Source: Streptomyces sp. CB01881
Lineage (GTDB): Bacteria > Actinomycetota > Actinomycetes > Streptomycetales > Streptomycetaceae
Direction of reading: 5' to 3'
Length of the DNA: 60,177 nucleotides
Assembly (NCBI RefSeq): GCF_002953255.1
Contig: NZ_CP026498.1
Location: 10,060,561-10,120,737, forward strand
Within the stretch, counting starts at the first letter, position 1. The number at the start of each line of letters is the position of its first letter. Under the pieces are notes generated by a model. It did not search any database. It was given only the letters and a program-made list of their open reading frames with translations, and was not told the DNA's origin. Below, in pieces: positions 41,050-50,700 of this stretch. The translations under genes were made by a program, and so were the position numbers.

Positions 41050-41785
41050 AGAAGTTCCCCCGTACTCCCCCGTGAAAATTGCCGTGACCGCGCGCGAACT
41101 GTCGGCCGGATTCCCCGTCCGACCCCGCCACACGGCATACGTACGCAACTCTGCACCGCGATCCCGCGGGACGCGCCCGTGCTCCACCGCTCCGGAGGCC
41201 GACCGTTCGCCGGCCGGACCGCCTCTCGCCCGCCGGGCCCGGTGGGGCTCGTGGACGTGCGACCGCACGGACGGCCACCTCGGTGCGGGGGCCTGCGGCG
41301 GAGCGGGATCAGGGTGCCGGCGATGGTACCGGCGGACCGATTCTGCCGCATGATGACCCGTCAGTGAAGGACGATCCGGCATCACGCCGGGGCTGGCGCC
41401 CACGAACGACCGGCCCGCGGACCCGGCGGGAGGGCTGCCGGGACTCGGCCGGGAACGCCGGCGCACGGACGGCCACGGGCCCCGCGCACCCTCGTTGCGG
41501 ACGGATCGCCCCGCCCTGTCCGGAATTTCCGCCCACCCGGAATTCTGCGAAGCCGGATTCCGGTACTGCACCGGAAGTTTCCCCGAATTTTCGCCGGTCC
41601 GGTCCGCTCTTCCGGTCAACTTCTGGAGGTGCTTCCTGTTCCTGTGCTTGAATGCCCGGCAGGATCAGTGCCGTGCGAACGGCTGCTGATCACGGGCAAT
41701 TCGATCGGCGGAGCCGTCCGCCTGAAAGGTTCGACCCGCCGTCCGGCCAGGGCGGCGGATTCTCTCGTAACCATCAGGAGGAGCA
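41050..41785. promoter_or_regulatory. 736-bp divergent intergenic region
   Basis: No convincing gene lies between the double-HTH regulator and the secreted SH3-like protein. At 41520-41600 five related AT-centred words occur about every 12-18 bp: CCGGAATTT, CCGGAATTC, CCGGATTCCGG, CCGGAAGTTT and CCGAATTTTCG. They resemble a set of regulator binding sites and share their core with the 17-bp array at 16844-16927. The region is large enough for two divergent promoters and a long leader. Confidence 0.5.
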
Positions 41786-42121
41786 ATGCGGAAGATCGCG
41801 ACGGCGGCCGCCGCCGGACTGCTGAGCCTCGGCGCCGTCGGTGCCGGTGCGGGCGTGGCCTCGGCCGGCAGCTGGGGCGGGTACGACACCCGCGACGGCG
41901 GCGTGGCCCTGCGCACCTGCGCCAACACCAGCTGCACGCTTCAGGGCCGCGGCTACTCCGACCAGTCCGCCTGGATCTACTGCTTCGTGACCGGTCAGAA
42001 CATCAACGGCAACACGGGCTGGTCCTACAAGGACCACTACCTGGCGAACGGGTCCTACTGGGCCACCAACTACAGCGCCAACAGCTACATGTGGGCCTAC
42101 AACACGACGTACCACTGCTGA
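41786..42121 (+). CDS. Small secreted SH3-like protein
   Basis: 111 residues from the ATG at 41786 behind AGGAGGAG. The signal peptide is MRKIATAAAAGLLSLGAVGAGAGVASA with cleavage expected after Ala27. The mature ~84 residues begin GSWGGYDTRDGG, and VALRTCANTSCTLQGRGYSDQSAWIYCFVTGQNINGNTGWSYKDHY follows a bacterial SH3b pattern. Four cysteines (two in CANTSC, one each in IYCF and the C-terminal HC) could form two disulfides. The C-terminus is rich in Tyr/Asn/Trp. The role may be cell-wall binding or extracellular signalling. It is followed by a perfect terminator and is therefore separately transcribed. Confidence 0.85.
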   Translation: MRKIATAAAAGLLSLGAVGAGAGVASAGSWGGYDTRDGGVALRTCANTSCTLQGRGYSDQSAWIYCFVTGQNINGNTGWSYKDHYLANGSYWATNYSANSYMWAYNTTYHC

Positions 42122-42156
42122 TCGCCCCCGGTCGGTAACGGCACAGGGGCGTAGCA

Positions 42157-42199
42157 GCCAGGGGCCACCGCGGGGCGAGCACCCGCGGTGGCCCCTGGC
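42157..42199 (+). terminator. Terminator after the SH3-like gene
   Basis: Perfect 18-bp stem (GCCAGGGGCCACCGCGGG and its complement) with loop GCGAGCA, 35 bp after the stop. Confidence 0.9.
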
Positions 42200-42248
42200 G
42201 GGTCGTCCGGGCCCGGACACGAACGAGATGTAAGGACGGAGACCGATC

Positions 42249-43169
42249 ATGTTCCGTGGTGCGCGACTCGGCCGCCTCTGCCTGGCCGCGAGCGCGGTGC
42301 TCCTGGCGGCGGCGTGCAGCAGCAGCTCGAAGGACGGCGGCTCGGCCACCGAGAAGATCCCGGCGCCGGCCATCCCCGCCGTCCTCACCGAACCGGCCGA
42401 CGGCGCCGCGGTGGCCCTGCCGCTCGACGGCTACGGCATCAGCTCCGGCGACAGCCTCCTGTTCGTCCAGGCCCGCGAGCAGGCGACCCGGACCTGCATG
42501 CAGGCCAAGGGCTTCGACTACACGCCCGCGGCGGCCGGGCAGAAGCCGCCGCCCCCGCCGATCGACTCCGAGCGGCTGGGCATCCTCTCGCTGGCCGCGG
42601 CCAAGCAGACCGGCTACCACCGGCCGCCGCCGTCCGCGGGGGGCGGCTCGGTGGTCACCGCCGAGGGGCGGCCCAACGAGTCGCCCGAGTACGGCAAGGC
42701 ACTCAACGGGGACATGCGCCCCGGCGGGCCCACCGCCGGCACGACGGCGGACCGGGGCTGCCACGCGGCGATGGACCGGCAGCTCGCCGACGCCAAGATC
42801 CCGGAGGCCAAGAGCGACCTGGTCGGCGACCTGCGGGCGCAGGCGCACAGCCTCACCGGTGAGGACACCCGGGTCCGGGCCGCGCTGGACGCCTGGAGCA
42901 GCTGCATGAAGGGGCTCGGCTACCAGTACCAGACCCCGGTGGACGCCAGCGCGGCCGCCTGGCCCGACCCGGTCGGCCAGAAGGAGCGGGACACCGCCAC
43001 CGCCGACATGGGCTGCAAGACGCAGGCCAAGCTGCTCGCCACCTGGTACGCGGTCGAGGAGGGCTACCAGAAGGCGCTCATCGCGCGGAACGAGTCCGGG
43101 CTCCAGGCCGTCAAGGACGCCGCCGCCCAGCGGATGGCGGTCGTCAAGAAGACGCTGGGGGGCGGCTGA
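42249..43169 (+). CDS. Lipoprotein linked to the MacB-type exporter
   Basis: 306 residues from the ATG at 42249. The type II signal peptide ends in the lipobox LLAAAC with Cys23, followed by a Ser-rich linker. The mature part contains paired Cys residues (TCMQAKGFDYTP, GCHAAMDRQL, SCMKGLGYQYQTP, MGCKTQAKLL), suggesting disulfides. Repeated motifs such as CMQAKGF and CMKGLGY with long helices occur in actinomycete lipoproteins encoded beside MacB-like exporters. The following gene starts within its stop (TGATG), so they are coupled. Function is unknown. Confidence 0.85.
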   Translation: MFRGARLGRLCLAASAVLLAAACSSSSKDGGSATEKIPAPAIPAVLTEPADGAAVALPLDGYGISSGDSLLFVQAREQATRTCMQAKGFDYTPAAAGQKPPPPPIDSERLGILSLAAAKQTGYHRPPPSAGGGSVVTAEGRPNESPEYGKALNGDMRPGGPTAGTTADRGCHAAMDRQLADAKIPEAKSDLVGDLRAQAHSLTGEDTRVRAALDAWSSCMKGLGYQYQTPVDASAAAWPDPVGQKERDTATADMGCKTQAKLLATWYAVEEGYQKALIARNESGLQAVKDAAAQRMAVVKKTLGGG

Positions 43170-43774
43170 TGGCCACCTCCGGCGGACCGGCCGGGACCGG
43201 CCCGGCAGCTACCCGCCCGGCGCAGGCCGGTCCGGCGCGGGCCCGCAGGCTGCGCGCGGTGACCCTGCCGCTCGTCGCGGCCGTCCTCGTGGCCGCCGGG
43301 GCGTCGGGCTGCGGCAAGGACTCCGGCCAGGACGCGGCCGCGGGCGGGCAGCCGAAGTGGACGGCCGAGCAGGACACCGTCCGGAAGGACTACCTCGCCT
43401 ACTGGGAGAGCCTGTTGCAGGCCAACGCCAACCCCGGCAAGGACGGTTCCGGCGCGGACGGCGCCGGTCTCCCGGAGCGCGCGGCCGGCAACCAGCTGGC
43501 CCAGCTGCGGCAGAACCTCCAGGCCCTCGGCACCCGCAACCTGGTCGCCAAGGGCCCGGTGGACCACACGGTGCGCGGGATCGAGGTCCGGGCGCAGACC
43601 GCCGCACTGGAGGACTGCGTCGCCGTCCGGAAATGGCTCCAGTACGACGCCGCGTCCGGGCAGCAGGACCCGGGCCAGCTGGTCGACCGGCCCAACCAGC
43701 TGGCGCACTACACGCTGGCCCAGCGGGACGGCCGCTGGCTGGTGACGGACAGCCAGGTCCTCGGTCCCTGTTGA
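43169..43774 (+). CDS. Second small lipoprotein of the exporter locus
   Basis: 201 residues from the ATG at 43169. A long Arg/Pro-rich N-terminal stretch is followed by a hydrophobic segment and a lipobox at Cys48 (LVAAGASGC). The mature part WTAEQDTVRKDYLAYWESLLQANANPGKD...NLVAKGPVDHTVRGIEVRAQTAALEDCVAVRKW...LAHYTLAQRDGRWLVTDSQVLGPC reads as an NTF2-like extracytoplasmic domain. A strong terminator follows, 70 bp before the membrane-fusion gene, so the two lipoproteins may be a separate unit. Confidence 0.82.
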   Translation: MATSGGPAGTGPAATRPAQAGPARARRLRAVTLPLVAAVLVAAGASGCGKDSGQDAAAGGQPKWTAEQDTVRKDYLAYWESLLQANANPGKDGSGADGAGLPERAAGNQLAQLRQNLQALGTRNLVAKGPVDHTVRGIEVRAQTAALEDCVAVRKWLQYDAASGQQDPGQLVDRPNQLAHYTLAQRDGRWLVTDSQVLGPC

Positions 43775-43775
43775 C

Positions 43776-43816
43776 CCGGCCGGCGGGCCCCCGTCTCCCC
43801 GGGGCCCGCCGGCCGG
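43776..43816 (+). terminator. Terminator between lipoprotein and membrane-fusion genes
   Basis: Perfect 16-bp stem CCGGCCGGCGGGCCCC / GGGGCCCGCCGGCCGG with a 9-base loop, starting two bases after the lipoprotein stop. Confidence 0.88.
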
Positions 43817-43846
43817 ACCACCAGGTCCAGCGGGGAGACCAGGTCG

Positions 43847-45634
43847 TTGGGAGACGGTGGGTTGTTCGGGCGCGGCAGGAACGGTTCCGGCTCGGTGGGG
43901 CCGGTCGAGGAGAGCGCCGACGGGGGCGCGGGGCAGGACGCGGCAGCCGGCGGCGAGGGGCAGGACGCGGTACTCGGCAACGAGGTGCCGGAGGGCGCCG
44001 GGCCGCCCGGCCGGTCCCGGCTGGTCCGGCGGCGGCGGGCGTTCCTCCTGGTCGCCGCGGTGGCCGCGGTGGTGTCCGTCGGCGGGCTCGGCGCCGCCTC
44101 GCTGGTCAAGTCCCCCGCCGACCGGGCCGCGGCCACCGACCCGCCGCCCGCGACACTGATCACGGCCACCGCCGGGATGCAGGTGCTGAACCCCTCGGTC
44201 GTGCTGCGCGGCATGGTCTTCCCGCCGACCCAGTACGACGTGCTGCCCTCGGCCTCCTCGGCCGACGTGAAACAGCTCTACGTGTCCGGCCTGCGGGTGA
44301 AGGCCGGGGACCAGGTCGCCGCCGGGCAGCAACTGGCCGAGGTCTCCGGCCGGCCGCTGTTCGTCCTGCCCGGGCCCGTCCCCGCCTACCGGGACGTCCG
44401 GCCGGGCGACACCGGCCCGGACGTCGCCGAGGTGCAGGCCGCCCTCGCCGGGCTCGGCTACCGGACCGGAGCGGACGCCTCGGGCACCTTCGGCGCCGGC
44501 ACCAAGCAGGCCGTCAAGGCGTACTACGAGCACCTGGGCTACCCGGTGCCGACCACCGGAACGGCCACCCAGCAGGCGGTGGACGCGGCGCGCAAGGCGG
44601 TGGACGCCGCGAAGCAGACGGTGGACGCGCTCACCGCCCAGAAGTCGGCGGGCACCACGGGCGGTTCCGCCGGCACCGGCACGACGCCCACGGGCACCCC
44701 CTCGGCCGGCACGACCTCCACCGGCACGACCGGCACGACGCCCACCGCGCAGAACACGGGCGCGCCCGGCGGCAGCGGCGGAACGGGCGGCACGGGCGCG
44801 CCCGGCGGCACCGCCGGCGCGGGCGGGCCGACCGTCGACCAGCAGCTCGACGCCGCGAAGAAACAGCTCACCGCCGAACGGGACACCCTCGCCAAGGCCG
44901 AGGCGGTGAACGGTCCGATGCTGCCGGCCGCCGAGGCGGTCGTCCTGCCCACCGTCCCGGCCACCGTGACGGCCGTCAACGCCGCCGTCGGCTCCCCCGC
45001 CACCGGCGTGCTGCTCTCCCTGATGAGCGGTCAGCTCGGGCTCGTGGGACAGCTCACGCCCGGCCAGGCCGCCGGGGTGAAGCCCGGGATGACCGTCGAG
45101 GTCCTCGCCGAGGCGGGCGGCGGCGCCAAGCTGACCGGCACGGTCGCCGGGCTCGGTGCGCAGACCACCGCCGCGCTCTCCGGCAGGGTCGTCCCGATCG
45201 GCGGCGGCGGGGCCGGAGGAGCGGGGGGCGGTGGTTCCTCGGGCGGCACCGGCGGATCGGGCGGTTCTGGCGGTACCGGAGGTGCGGGTGGGTCGGGCGG
45301 CTCCCAGTCGACCGCCGGGGGCGGAGGCGGCGGCGTCGCCGCGTACATCCCGGTGACCATCACCACCCAGGGCCCGATCCCGGCGGAGCTCAACGGCCAG
45401 AACGTCAAGATCACCGTGCTCAAGGGCGACTCGACCGCGCCGGTGCTGGCCGTCCCGGTCGCCGCGGTGTTCACCACCTCGGCCGGGCGCACCGCCGTCA
45501 CCAAGGTCGACGCCGCCGGCACCCGGACCAACGTCACCGTCACCACCGGCGTCGCCGACCAGGGGTTCGTGGCCGTCACCGCGGCCGAGGGCGGCACGCT
45601 CGCCGCCGGCGACCAGGTGGTGGTCGGCCGGTGA
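43847..45634 (+). CDS. Peptidoglycan-binding membrane-fusion protein of a MacB-type exporter
   Basis: 595 residues from a TTG at 43847 preceded by GGGGAG. A cytoplasmic N-tail of ~65 residues precedes one TM (RAFLLVAAVAAVVSVGGLGAASLV). A HlyD-like barrel/lipoyl segment follows (LYVSGLRVKAGDQVAAGQQLAEVSGRPLFVL), then a PG_binding_1 domain (DVRPGDTGPDVAEVQAALAGLGYRTGADASGTFGAGTKQAVKAYYEHLGY). The coiled-coil part (AVDAARKAVDAAKQTVDALTAQK...) is interrupted by a long Gly/Thr/Ser run. A second poly-Gly/Ser run (~residues 455-500) sits in the C-terminal beta domain. The ATPase gene overlaps its stop by four bases. It should tie the exporter to the cell wall. Confidence 0.85.
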   Translation: MGDGGLFGRGRNGSGSVGPVEESADGGAGQDAAAGGEGQDAVLGNEVPEGAGPPGRSRLVRRRRAFLLVAAVAAVVSVGGLGAASLVKSPADRAAATDPPPATLITATAGMQVLNPSVVLRGMVFPPTQYDVLPSASSADVKQLYVSGLRVKAGDQVAAGQQLAEVSGRPLFVLPGPVPAYRDVRPGDTGPDVAEVQAALAGLGYRTGADASGTFGAGTKQAVKAYYEHLGYPVPTTGTATQQAVDAARKAVDAAKQTVDALTAQKSAGTTGGSAGTGTTPTGTPSAGTTSTGTTGTTPTAQNTGAPGGSGGTGGTGAPGGTAGAGGPTVDQQLDAAKKQLTAERDTLAKAEAVNGPMLPAAEAVVLPTVPATVTAVNAAVGSPATGVLLSLMSGQLGLVGQLTPGQAAGVKPGMTVEVLAEAGGGAKLTGTVAGLGAQTTAALSGRVVPIGGGGAGGAGGGGSSGGTGGSGGSGGTGGAGGSGGSQSTAGGGGGGVAAYIPVTITTQGPIPAELNGQNVKITVLKGDSTAPVLAVPVAAVFTTSAGRTAVTKVDAAGTRTNVTVTTGVADQGFVAVTAAEGGTLAAGDQVVVGR

Positions 45635-46398
45635 CCGCCCCCGCCACGACGCCCGCCACCACCGCCACGGCGCCGGTCATCCGGCTGCGCGGCCTCGGCC
45701 GCAGCTTCCCCGGCCCGCCGCCCGTCACCGCCCTCCACCCCGCCGACCTGGCCGTCCACTCGGGCGAGTACGTCGCCATCACCGGCCCCTCCGGCTCCGG
45801 CAAGTCCACCCTGCTGCACCTGCTCGGCCTGCTCGACACCCCCACCGCCGGCAGCTACGAACTCGACGGCATCGACACCGCCCGGCTCTCCGACCGCGAC
45901 CGCTCCACCCTGCGCGGCCGCCGGATCGGCTTCGTCTTCCAGTCCTTCCACCTGCTCGCCCACCGCACCGCCGAGGAGAACGTGCAGCTCGCCCAGGTCT
46001 ACAACCGCACCCCGCGCACCGAACGCGGCGCGGCCGCCCGCGCCGCCCTCGCCCAGGTCGGCCTCGTCCACCGCACCCACGCGCTGCCCAGCACGCTCTC
46101 CGGCGGCGAGCGCCAGCGCGTCGCCATCGCCCGTGCCCTGGTCAACCGGCCCAGCCTGCTGCTCTGCGACGAGCCCACCGGCAACCTCGACTCGGCCAAC
46201 GCGGCCGCCGTGCTCGCCCAGTTCGACGAGCTCCACGAGCAGGGCTTCACCCTGCTCGTCATCACCCACGACCCCGCCGTCGCCGCCCGTGCCCAGCGCA
46301 CCGTCCGGATCGCCGACGGCCGCCTCACCGAACCCGGGCGCGAACCGGCGGTCGTCGGCCCGGCCGGCAGCGGTCCGGTCGGCAGCGGGGAGGCCTGA
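45631..46398 (+). CDS. ABC transporter ATP-binding protein (MacB-type)
   Basis: 255 residues from a GTG at 45631 overlapping the previous stop (GTGA). Walker A ITGPSGSGKSTLLHLLGLLD, Q-loop IGFVFQSFHLLAHRTAEENV, signature LSGGERQRVAIARAL, Walker B LLLCDEPTGNLDSANAA and H-loop LLVITHDPAVAARAQRTVRI are intact. This is the MacB/LolD group, working with the FtsX-like permease immediately downstream and the PG-binding fusion protein upstream. It ends in a Gly/Ser/Pro-rich tail. Confidence 0.93.
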   Translation: MTAPATTPATTATAPVIRLRGLGRSFPGPPPVTALHPADLAVHSGEYVAITGPSGSGKSTLLHLLGLLDTPTAGSYELDGIDTARLSDRDRSTLRGRRIGFVFQSFHLLAHRTAEENVQLAQVYNRTPRTERGAAARAALAQVGLVHRTHALPSTLSGGERQRVAIARALVNRPSLLLCDEPTGNLDSANAAAVLAQFDELHEQGFTLLVITHDPAVAARAQRTVRIADGRLTEPGREPAVVGPAGSGPVGSGEA

Positions 46399-46399
46399 G

Positions 46400-47647
46400 G
46401 TGCGCAGCGTCCTGTCCGACCCCGCCTCCCGCCTCGGCCTGCGCGACCTCCTCGCCGAGGCCATGTCCGGCACCCTCCAGCGGCCCGGCCGCTCGGCCCT
46501 CACCATGCTCGGCACCGTCCTCGGCATCGGCGCCTTCGTCGCCGTGCTCGGCCTCACCGCGACCGCCTCCGGTCAGATCGGCGAGCAGTTCAGCCTCACC
46601 AAGGCCACCACCGTCACCGTCTCCGACCACCCCTCCACCGAGGGCCTCGCCCCCGGCGCCAACCCGCCGACAGGGTTCCCCGAGGACGCGGACGCCCGCG
46701 CCGGCCGGATCAACGGCGTGGCCGCGGCCGGGGTCTGGTGGCGGGTCCCCAAGGCCGACGTGCGGATCTCCGCCACGCCCACCGGGGAGTCCGCCGGCCA
46801 GGGCCTCTCGCTGCTCGCCGCCACCCCCGGCGCGGTCGCCGCGATGCAGCCGACGCTGGCCGCCGGCACCACCCTGGACGCCTTCGCGCAGCGTGAACGG
46901 CTGCCGGTCGCGCTGCTCAGCTCGGCCGCCGCGAAGCGGCTCGGCGTCAACCGGCTGGACGCCCAGCCCGCGGTCTTCGTCGACGGTCTGCCGTTCACGG
47001 TGATCGGCGTCTACTCCGAGGTCCAGCGCCTGCCGGACAGCCTGCTGGGCATCGTCATCCCGACCAGCACCGCGCTGGACCGGTTCGGCAACCCCGGTAC
47101 GGGCAAGGACCAGGAGGCCCAGCTGCTGGTGGCCACCCGGATGGGCGCGGCCCCGGTCGTGGCCCGCCAACTCGCCGTCGCCCTGCGGCCGGACGCTCCC
47201 GAACGGTTCACCGTCGTCCCGCCGCCGGACCCGCACAGCCTCCAGGACAAGGTCACCTCCGACCTCACCGGCCTGTTCCTCGCGCTCGCCGGGATCTGCC
47301 TGGTCGTCGGCGCCGTCGGGATCGCCAACACGACGCTGGTCGCCGTGCTGGAACGCACCCAGGAGATCGGCCTGCGCCGCTCCCTCGGCGCCCGCACCTG
47401 GCACATCGCCGGGCAGTTCCTCACCGAGTCCACCGTGCTCGGCACCCTCGGCGGCCTGATCGGTACCGGCACGGGCGTCCTGGTGGTCCTCGGGACGGCC
47501 GCGGCCCGCGACTGGACCGCGGTGCTGCAACCGGCCGCCACCCTCCCCGCGCCGCTGATCGGCACGGTCGTCGGCCTCCTGGCCGGCCTCTACCCGGCCC
47601 TGCGCGCCGCCCGCACCGACCCCCTCAAGGCCCTCCGCACGGCCTGA
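46400..47647 (+). CDS. MacB-like FtsX-domain permease
   Basis: 415 residues from a GTG at 46400 behind GGGGAGG, one base after the ATPase stop. The four-TM MacB layout is present: TM1 SALTMLGTVLGIGAFVAVLGLTATASGQI, a MacB-PCD extracytoplasmic domain (residues ~60-270), then LFLALAGICLVVGAVGIANTTLVAVLERTQEIGLRRSLGARTWHIAGQFLTE, and the final TMs ending in LRAARTDPLKALRTA. With the ATPase and fusion protein it forms a complete exporter for a peptide, lipid or antibiotic; the substrate is not identifiable from sequence. Confidence 0.92.
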   Translation: MRSVLSDPASRLGLRDLLAEAMSGTLQRPGRSALTMLGTVLGIGAFVAVLGLTATASGQIGEQFSLTKATTVTVSDHPSTEGLAPGANPPTGFPEDADARAGRINGVAAAGVWWRVPKADVRISATPTGESAGQGLSLLAATPGAVAAMQPTLAAGTTLDAFAQRERLPVALLSSAAAKRLGVNRLDAQPAVFVDGLPFTVIGVYSEVQRLPDSLLGIVIPTSTALDRFGNPGTGKDQEAQLLVATRMGAAPVVARQLAVALRPDAPERFTVVPPPDPHSLQDKVTSDLTGLFLALAGICLVVGAVGIANTTLVAVLERTQEIGLRRSLGARTWHIAGQFLTESTVLGTLGGLIGTGTGVLVVLGTAAARDWTAVLQPAATLPAPLIGTVVGLLAGLYPALRAARTDPLKALRTA

Positions 47648-47721
47648 GCCGCCCGGCCCGGGCCCGGCCCGCACGGCCCTCCGCCTCCGCCTCCGACCGG
47701 CACACCGCCGGCCGGAGGCTC

Positions 47722-50700
47722 TCACAGCTCCGCCTCCGGGGGCAGCCGGTGCACGCCCAGGAGGTGGCTGTCCAGCTCGCCCGGCTCGAACCGGCACATG
47801 CCGACGGCGTGCCAGAACTCGCCGACCACGTCGCCCTCGTACTTGTAGGCGCCGGACGGCAGCAGCGCGGCCCAGCCGTCGGGCGCGCCGAGGAGGGTGG
47901 CGCGCGGGGTGGGGACGCCGGTGGCGGGGACGTTCCAGAGGCGGACGGTGCCGTCCTCGCCGCCGCTGGCCAGCAGCGAGCCGTCGGGGCTGAAGGTCAC
48001 GGCGAGGATCCGGCCGGTGTGACCGCGGAGCCGGCCGAGGTCGTGGCCGGTGTGCGGGTCCCAGAGGCGGACGACGCGGTCGTCGCCGGCAGTGGCGAGG
48101 AGCGGCCGGCGGGGGTGGACGGCGGCGGTCCAGAGCCGGCCGACGTGGCCGCCGAGGCGGTGCCGGACGGCGCCGTCGGCCCAGACCACGGCGTCGCCGT
48201 CCCAGGAGGCGCTGGCCAGCCAACGGCCGTCGGCCGCGAACGCGACCGCGTACACCCGGTCGTGGTGACCTTCGAGCTGGGTCTCGATCCGGCCGGCCGC
48301 GATGTCCCAGATCCGGACCCGGCTGTCGTCGCAGCCGGTGGCCAGCCGCCGCCCGTCCGCGCTGAAGGCGATGGAACGGACCCGGCCGCGGTGCTCCCGC
48401 AGGGTGGCGACGTGGGCTCCGGTGCTGCGGTACCAGATGCGGACGGTGTCGTCGTCGTTGGCGGTGGCGACGAAGACGCCGTCGGCGCTGAAGGCCTCCG
48501 CCCAGACGTGTTCGGTCTCGACGTCCATCTCGCGGAGGTACTCACCGCTCAGGGCGTTCCACAGGTAGAGGTCGCCGTCGTTGCTGGCGGTCGCGATCAG
48601 CGGGCCCTCCGGGCCGAACTGCGCGGAGACCAGCCGGCTGCTGCGGGCCGCGAGTTCCCTGGCCCGGCGGCCGGTGGCGGGCTCCCAGAGCCGGACCACG
48701 CCGTCGTTGCCGCCGGCCGCGAGCAGCGTGCCGTCGCCGTTGAAGGAGAGCGAGCCGATGCGCCGGCCGTGGCCGCGCAGCAGTTGCCGGCTGCGGCCTG
48801 AGCCGGGCTCCCAGAGCCGGACGGCGCCGTCGTTGCCGCCCGTCACCAGCAGGGCCTCCGCGTCCGCCCCGGCCGGGCCGCCGACCGCCTCGCCGACCGG
48901 TCCGGCGGCCGGTCGGTCGGCCGGGCGGAACCGGCAGGCCCAGACCGAACCCCGGTGCTCGGGCGGCTGACGGCGCAGCGGCACCACCTCCCGGCCGCCA
49001 CCGCCTTCGCCTCCGCCGCCACCACCGGCAGCGGCGCCGCCGCGCCTGGTGGCGGGGCCGACCCGCCAGACCCGGACCACACCGTCGCTGTCGCCGGCCG
49101 CGAGCCGGGTGCCGTCGACGTCGAAGGCCACCTGGTAGACCGCCCCGGTGCAGCCCTCCAGCTCTCCGGCGGCCGTCCCGTCGAGCGGGTTCCAGAGCCG
49201 GACCCGGCCCGCGGTGTCGCCGCTCGCGAGCAGGTCGCCGTCGGGGTGGAAGGCCAGGGTGTAGACCCGCCCGAGGTGTCCGTCGAAGGTGTGCAGGAGC
49301 CGTCCCCGGGCGATGTCCCAGAGCCGGACGGTGCCGCCGGCCACCCCGTCCGCACCGCCGTCGCCGGTGGCCAGGAGGGTGCCGTCCGGGCTGAACCGGG
49401 CGCGGTACACCGATCCCCGGTGGCCGGGCAGTTCGGCGGTCAGGCGGCCGCTGCCGGTGGACCAGACGCGGACCGCACCGGCCCGGTCTCCGGTGACCAG
49501 CCGCGAGCCGTCGGGGCTGAACACCGCGGTGTAGACGGGCGCGGCGTGGCCGGGGAGGCTGCGCAGCAGCCGGCCGGCGGCGGTGTCCCAGAGGGTGACG
49601 GTGCCCTCGGCGTCGCCGGTGGCGAGCAGGGCTCCGCCGGGGCCGAGCGAGACCGGCCAGACGCCGCCGGGGTGGATGTCGAGCCGGTGGCGGCATTCGC
49701 CGGAGACCGGGTCCCAGAGCCGGACGGTGCCGTCGGCGCTGCCGGTGGCCAGTACGTCGCCGGCGAACTTGACCGCGTAGACCCGGCCGATGTGGTCCTT
49801 GAGGGTGCGCAGCGCCACACCGGTGACGGCGTCGCAGACCAGGACCGAGCCGTCGTCGCTGCCGACGGCGAGCAGTTGGCCGTCGACGCTGAAGGCGACG
49901 GGCTCGGGCAGCCGGGTGGTGCGGACGTCGAAGCCGTAGGGGACGCCGACCTCGGAGGGGCGGAACCCGGCCTCGACGGGCAGGCCGGGGGCGATGGCGG
50001 CGGCGCGGAGCTCGGGGGCGGCGAGCACCCGGGCGTCGGTGACCGCGGAGATCAGCGCGGCGCGCTGCCAGCGGCTGCCGCGCAGGCGGGCACCGCGCAG
50101 GTCGGTGCGGATGAGCCGGGCTCCGCGCAGGTCGGCGTCGCGCAGGTCGGCGCCGGTGAGGTCGGCCGCGTCGAGGCGGGCGCCGACCAGACGGGCGCCG
50201 CGCAGCGAGGCCCCGGCGAGGTTGGCGCCGAGCAGCCGGGCGTCCGTGAGGTCGGCCCGGGCGAGGTCGACGCCGGAGAGGTCCCGGTGGGAGAGGTCCT
50301 CGCCGGCCAGGGCGGCGCCGCGCAGGTCGGTGTGGGCGGGGACGCGCAGCCGGGCCAGCACCTTGACGGCGTTGGACCGGGCGGTCTCGTCGGCGCCCGG
50401 GGAGTCCGCCGCGCCGTCCAGGACGGACCGGGCCCACTCCTGGCAGACCTGGTGGTCGGCGAGGTCGCAGAGGAACTCGACCGCCAGCCGGCTGAGCGGC
50501 CGCCGGGTGAGCAGGCCGGGCTCGCCCCGGCCGAGGCCGGCCGCGGCCGCGCGGGCGACCAGCCATTCGACCACCGAGCCGTGGATGAACTGGAACATGC
50601 CCTCGTCGGAGCGGACCAGGAGCGAGCCCGAGCCGACCGCGTGGGCGACCTGCGGGGTGGGCAGGCTGGTCTCCGCGAGGCCGGTCAGCACGCCCGCGAT

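Noticed and set aside
41600..41785. Riboswitch (ydaO-like) before the secreted SH3-like gene
   Set aside because: None of the conserved ydaO core words are visible; only a normal leader with AGGAGGAG.
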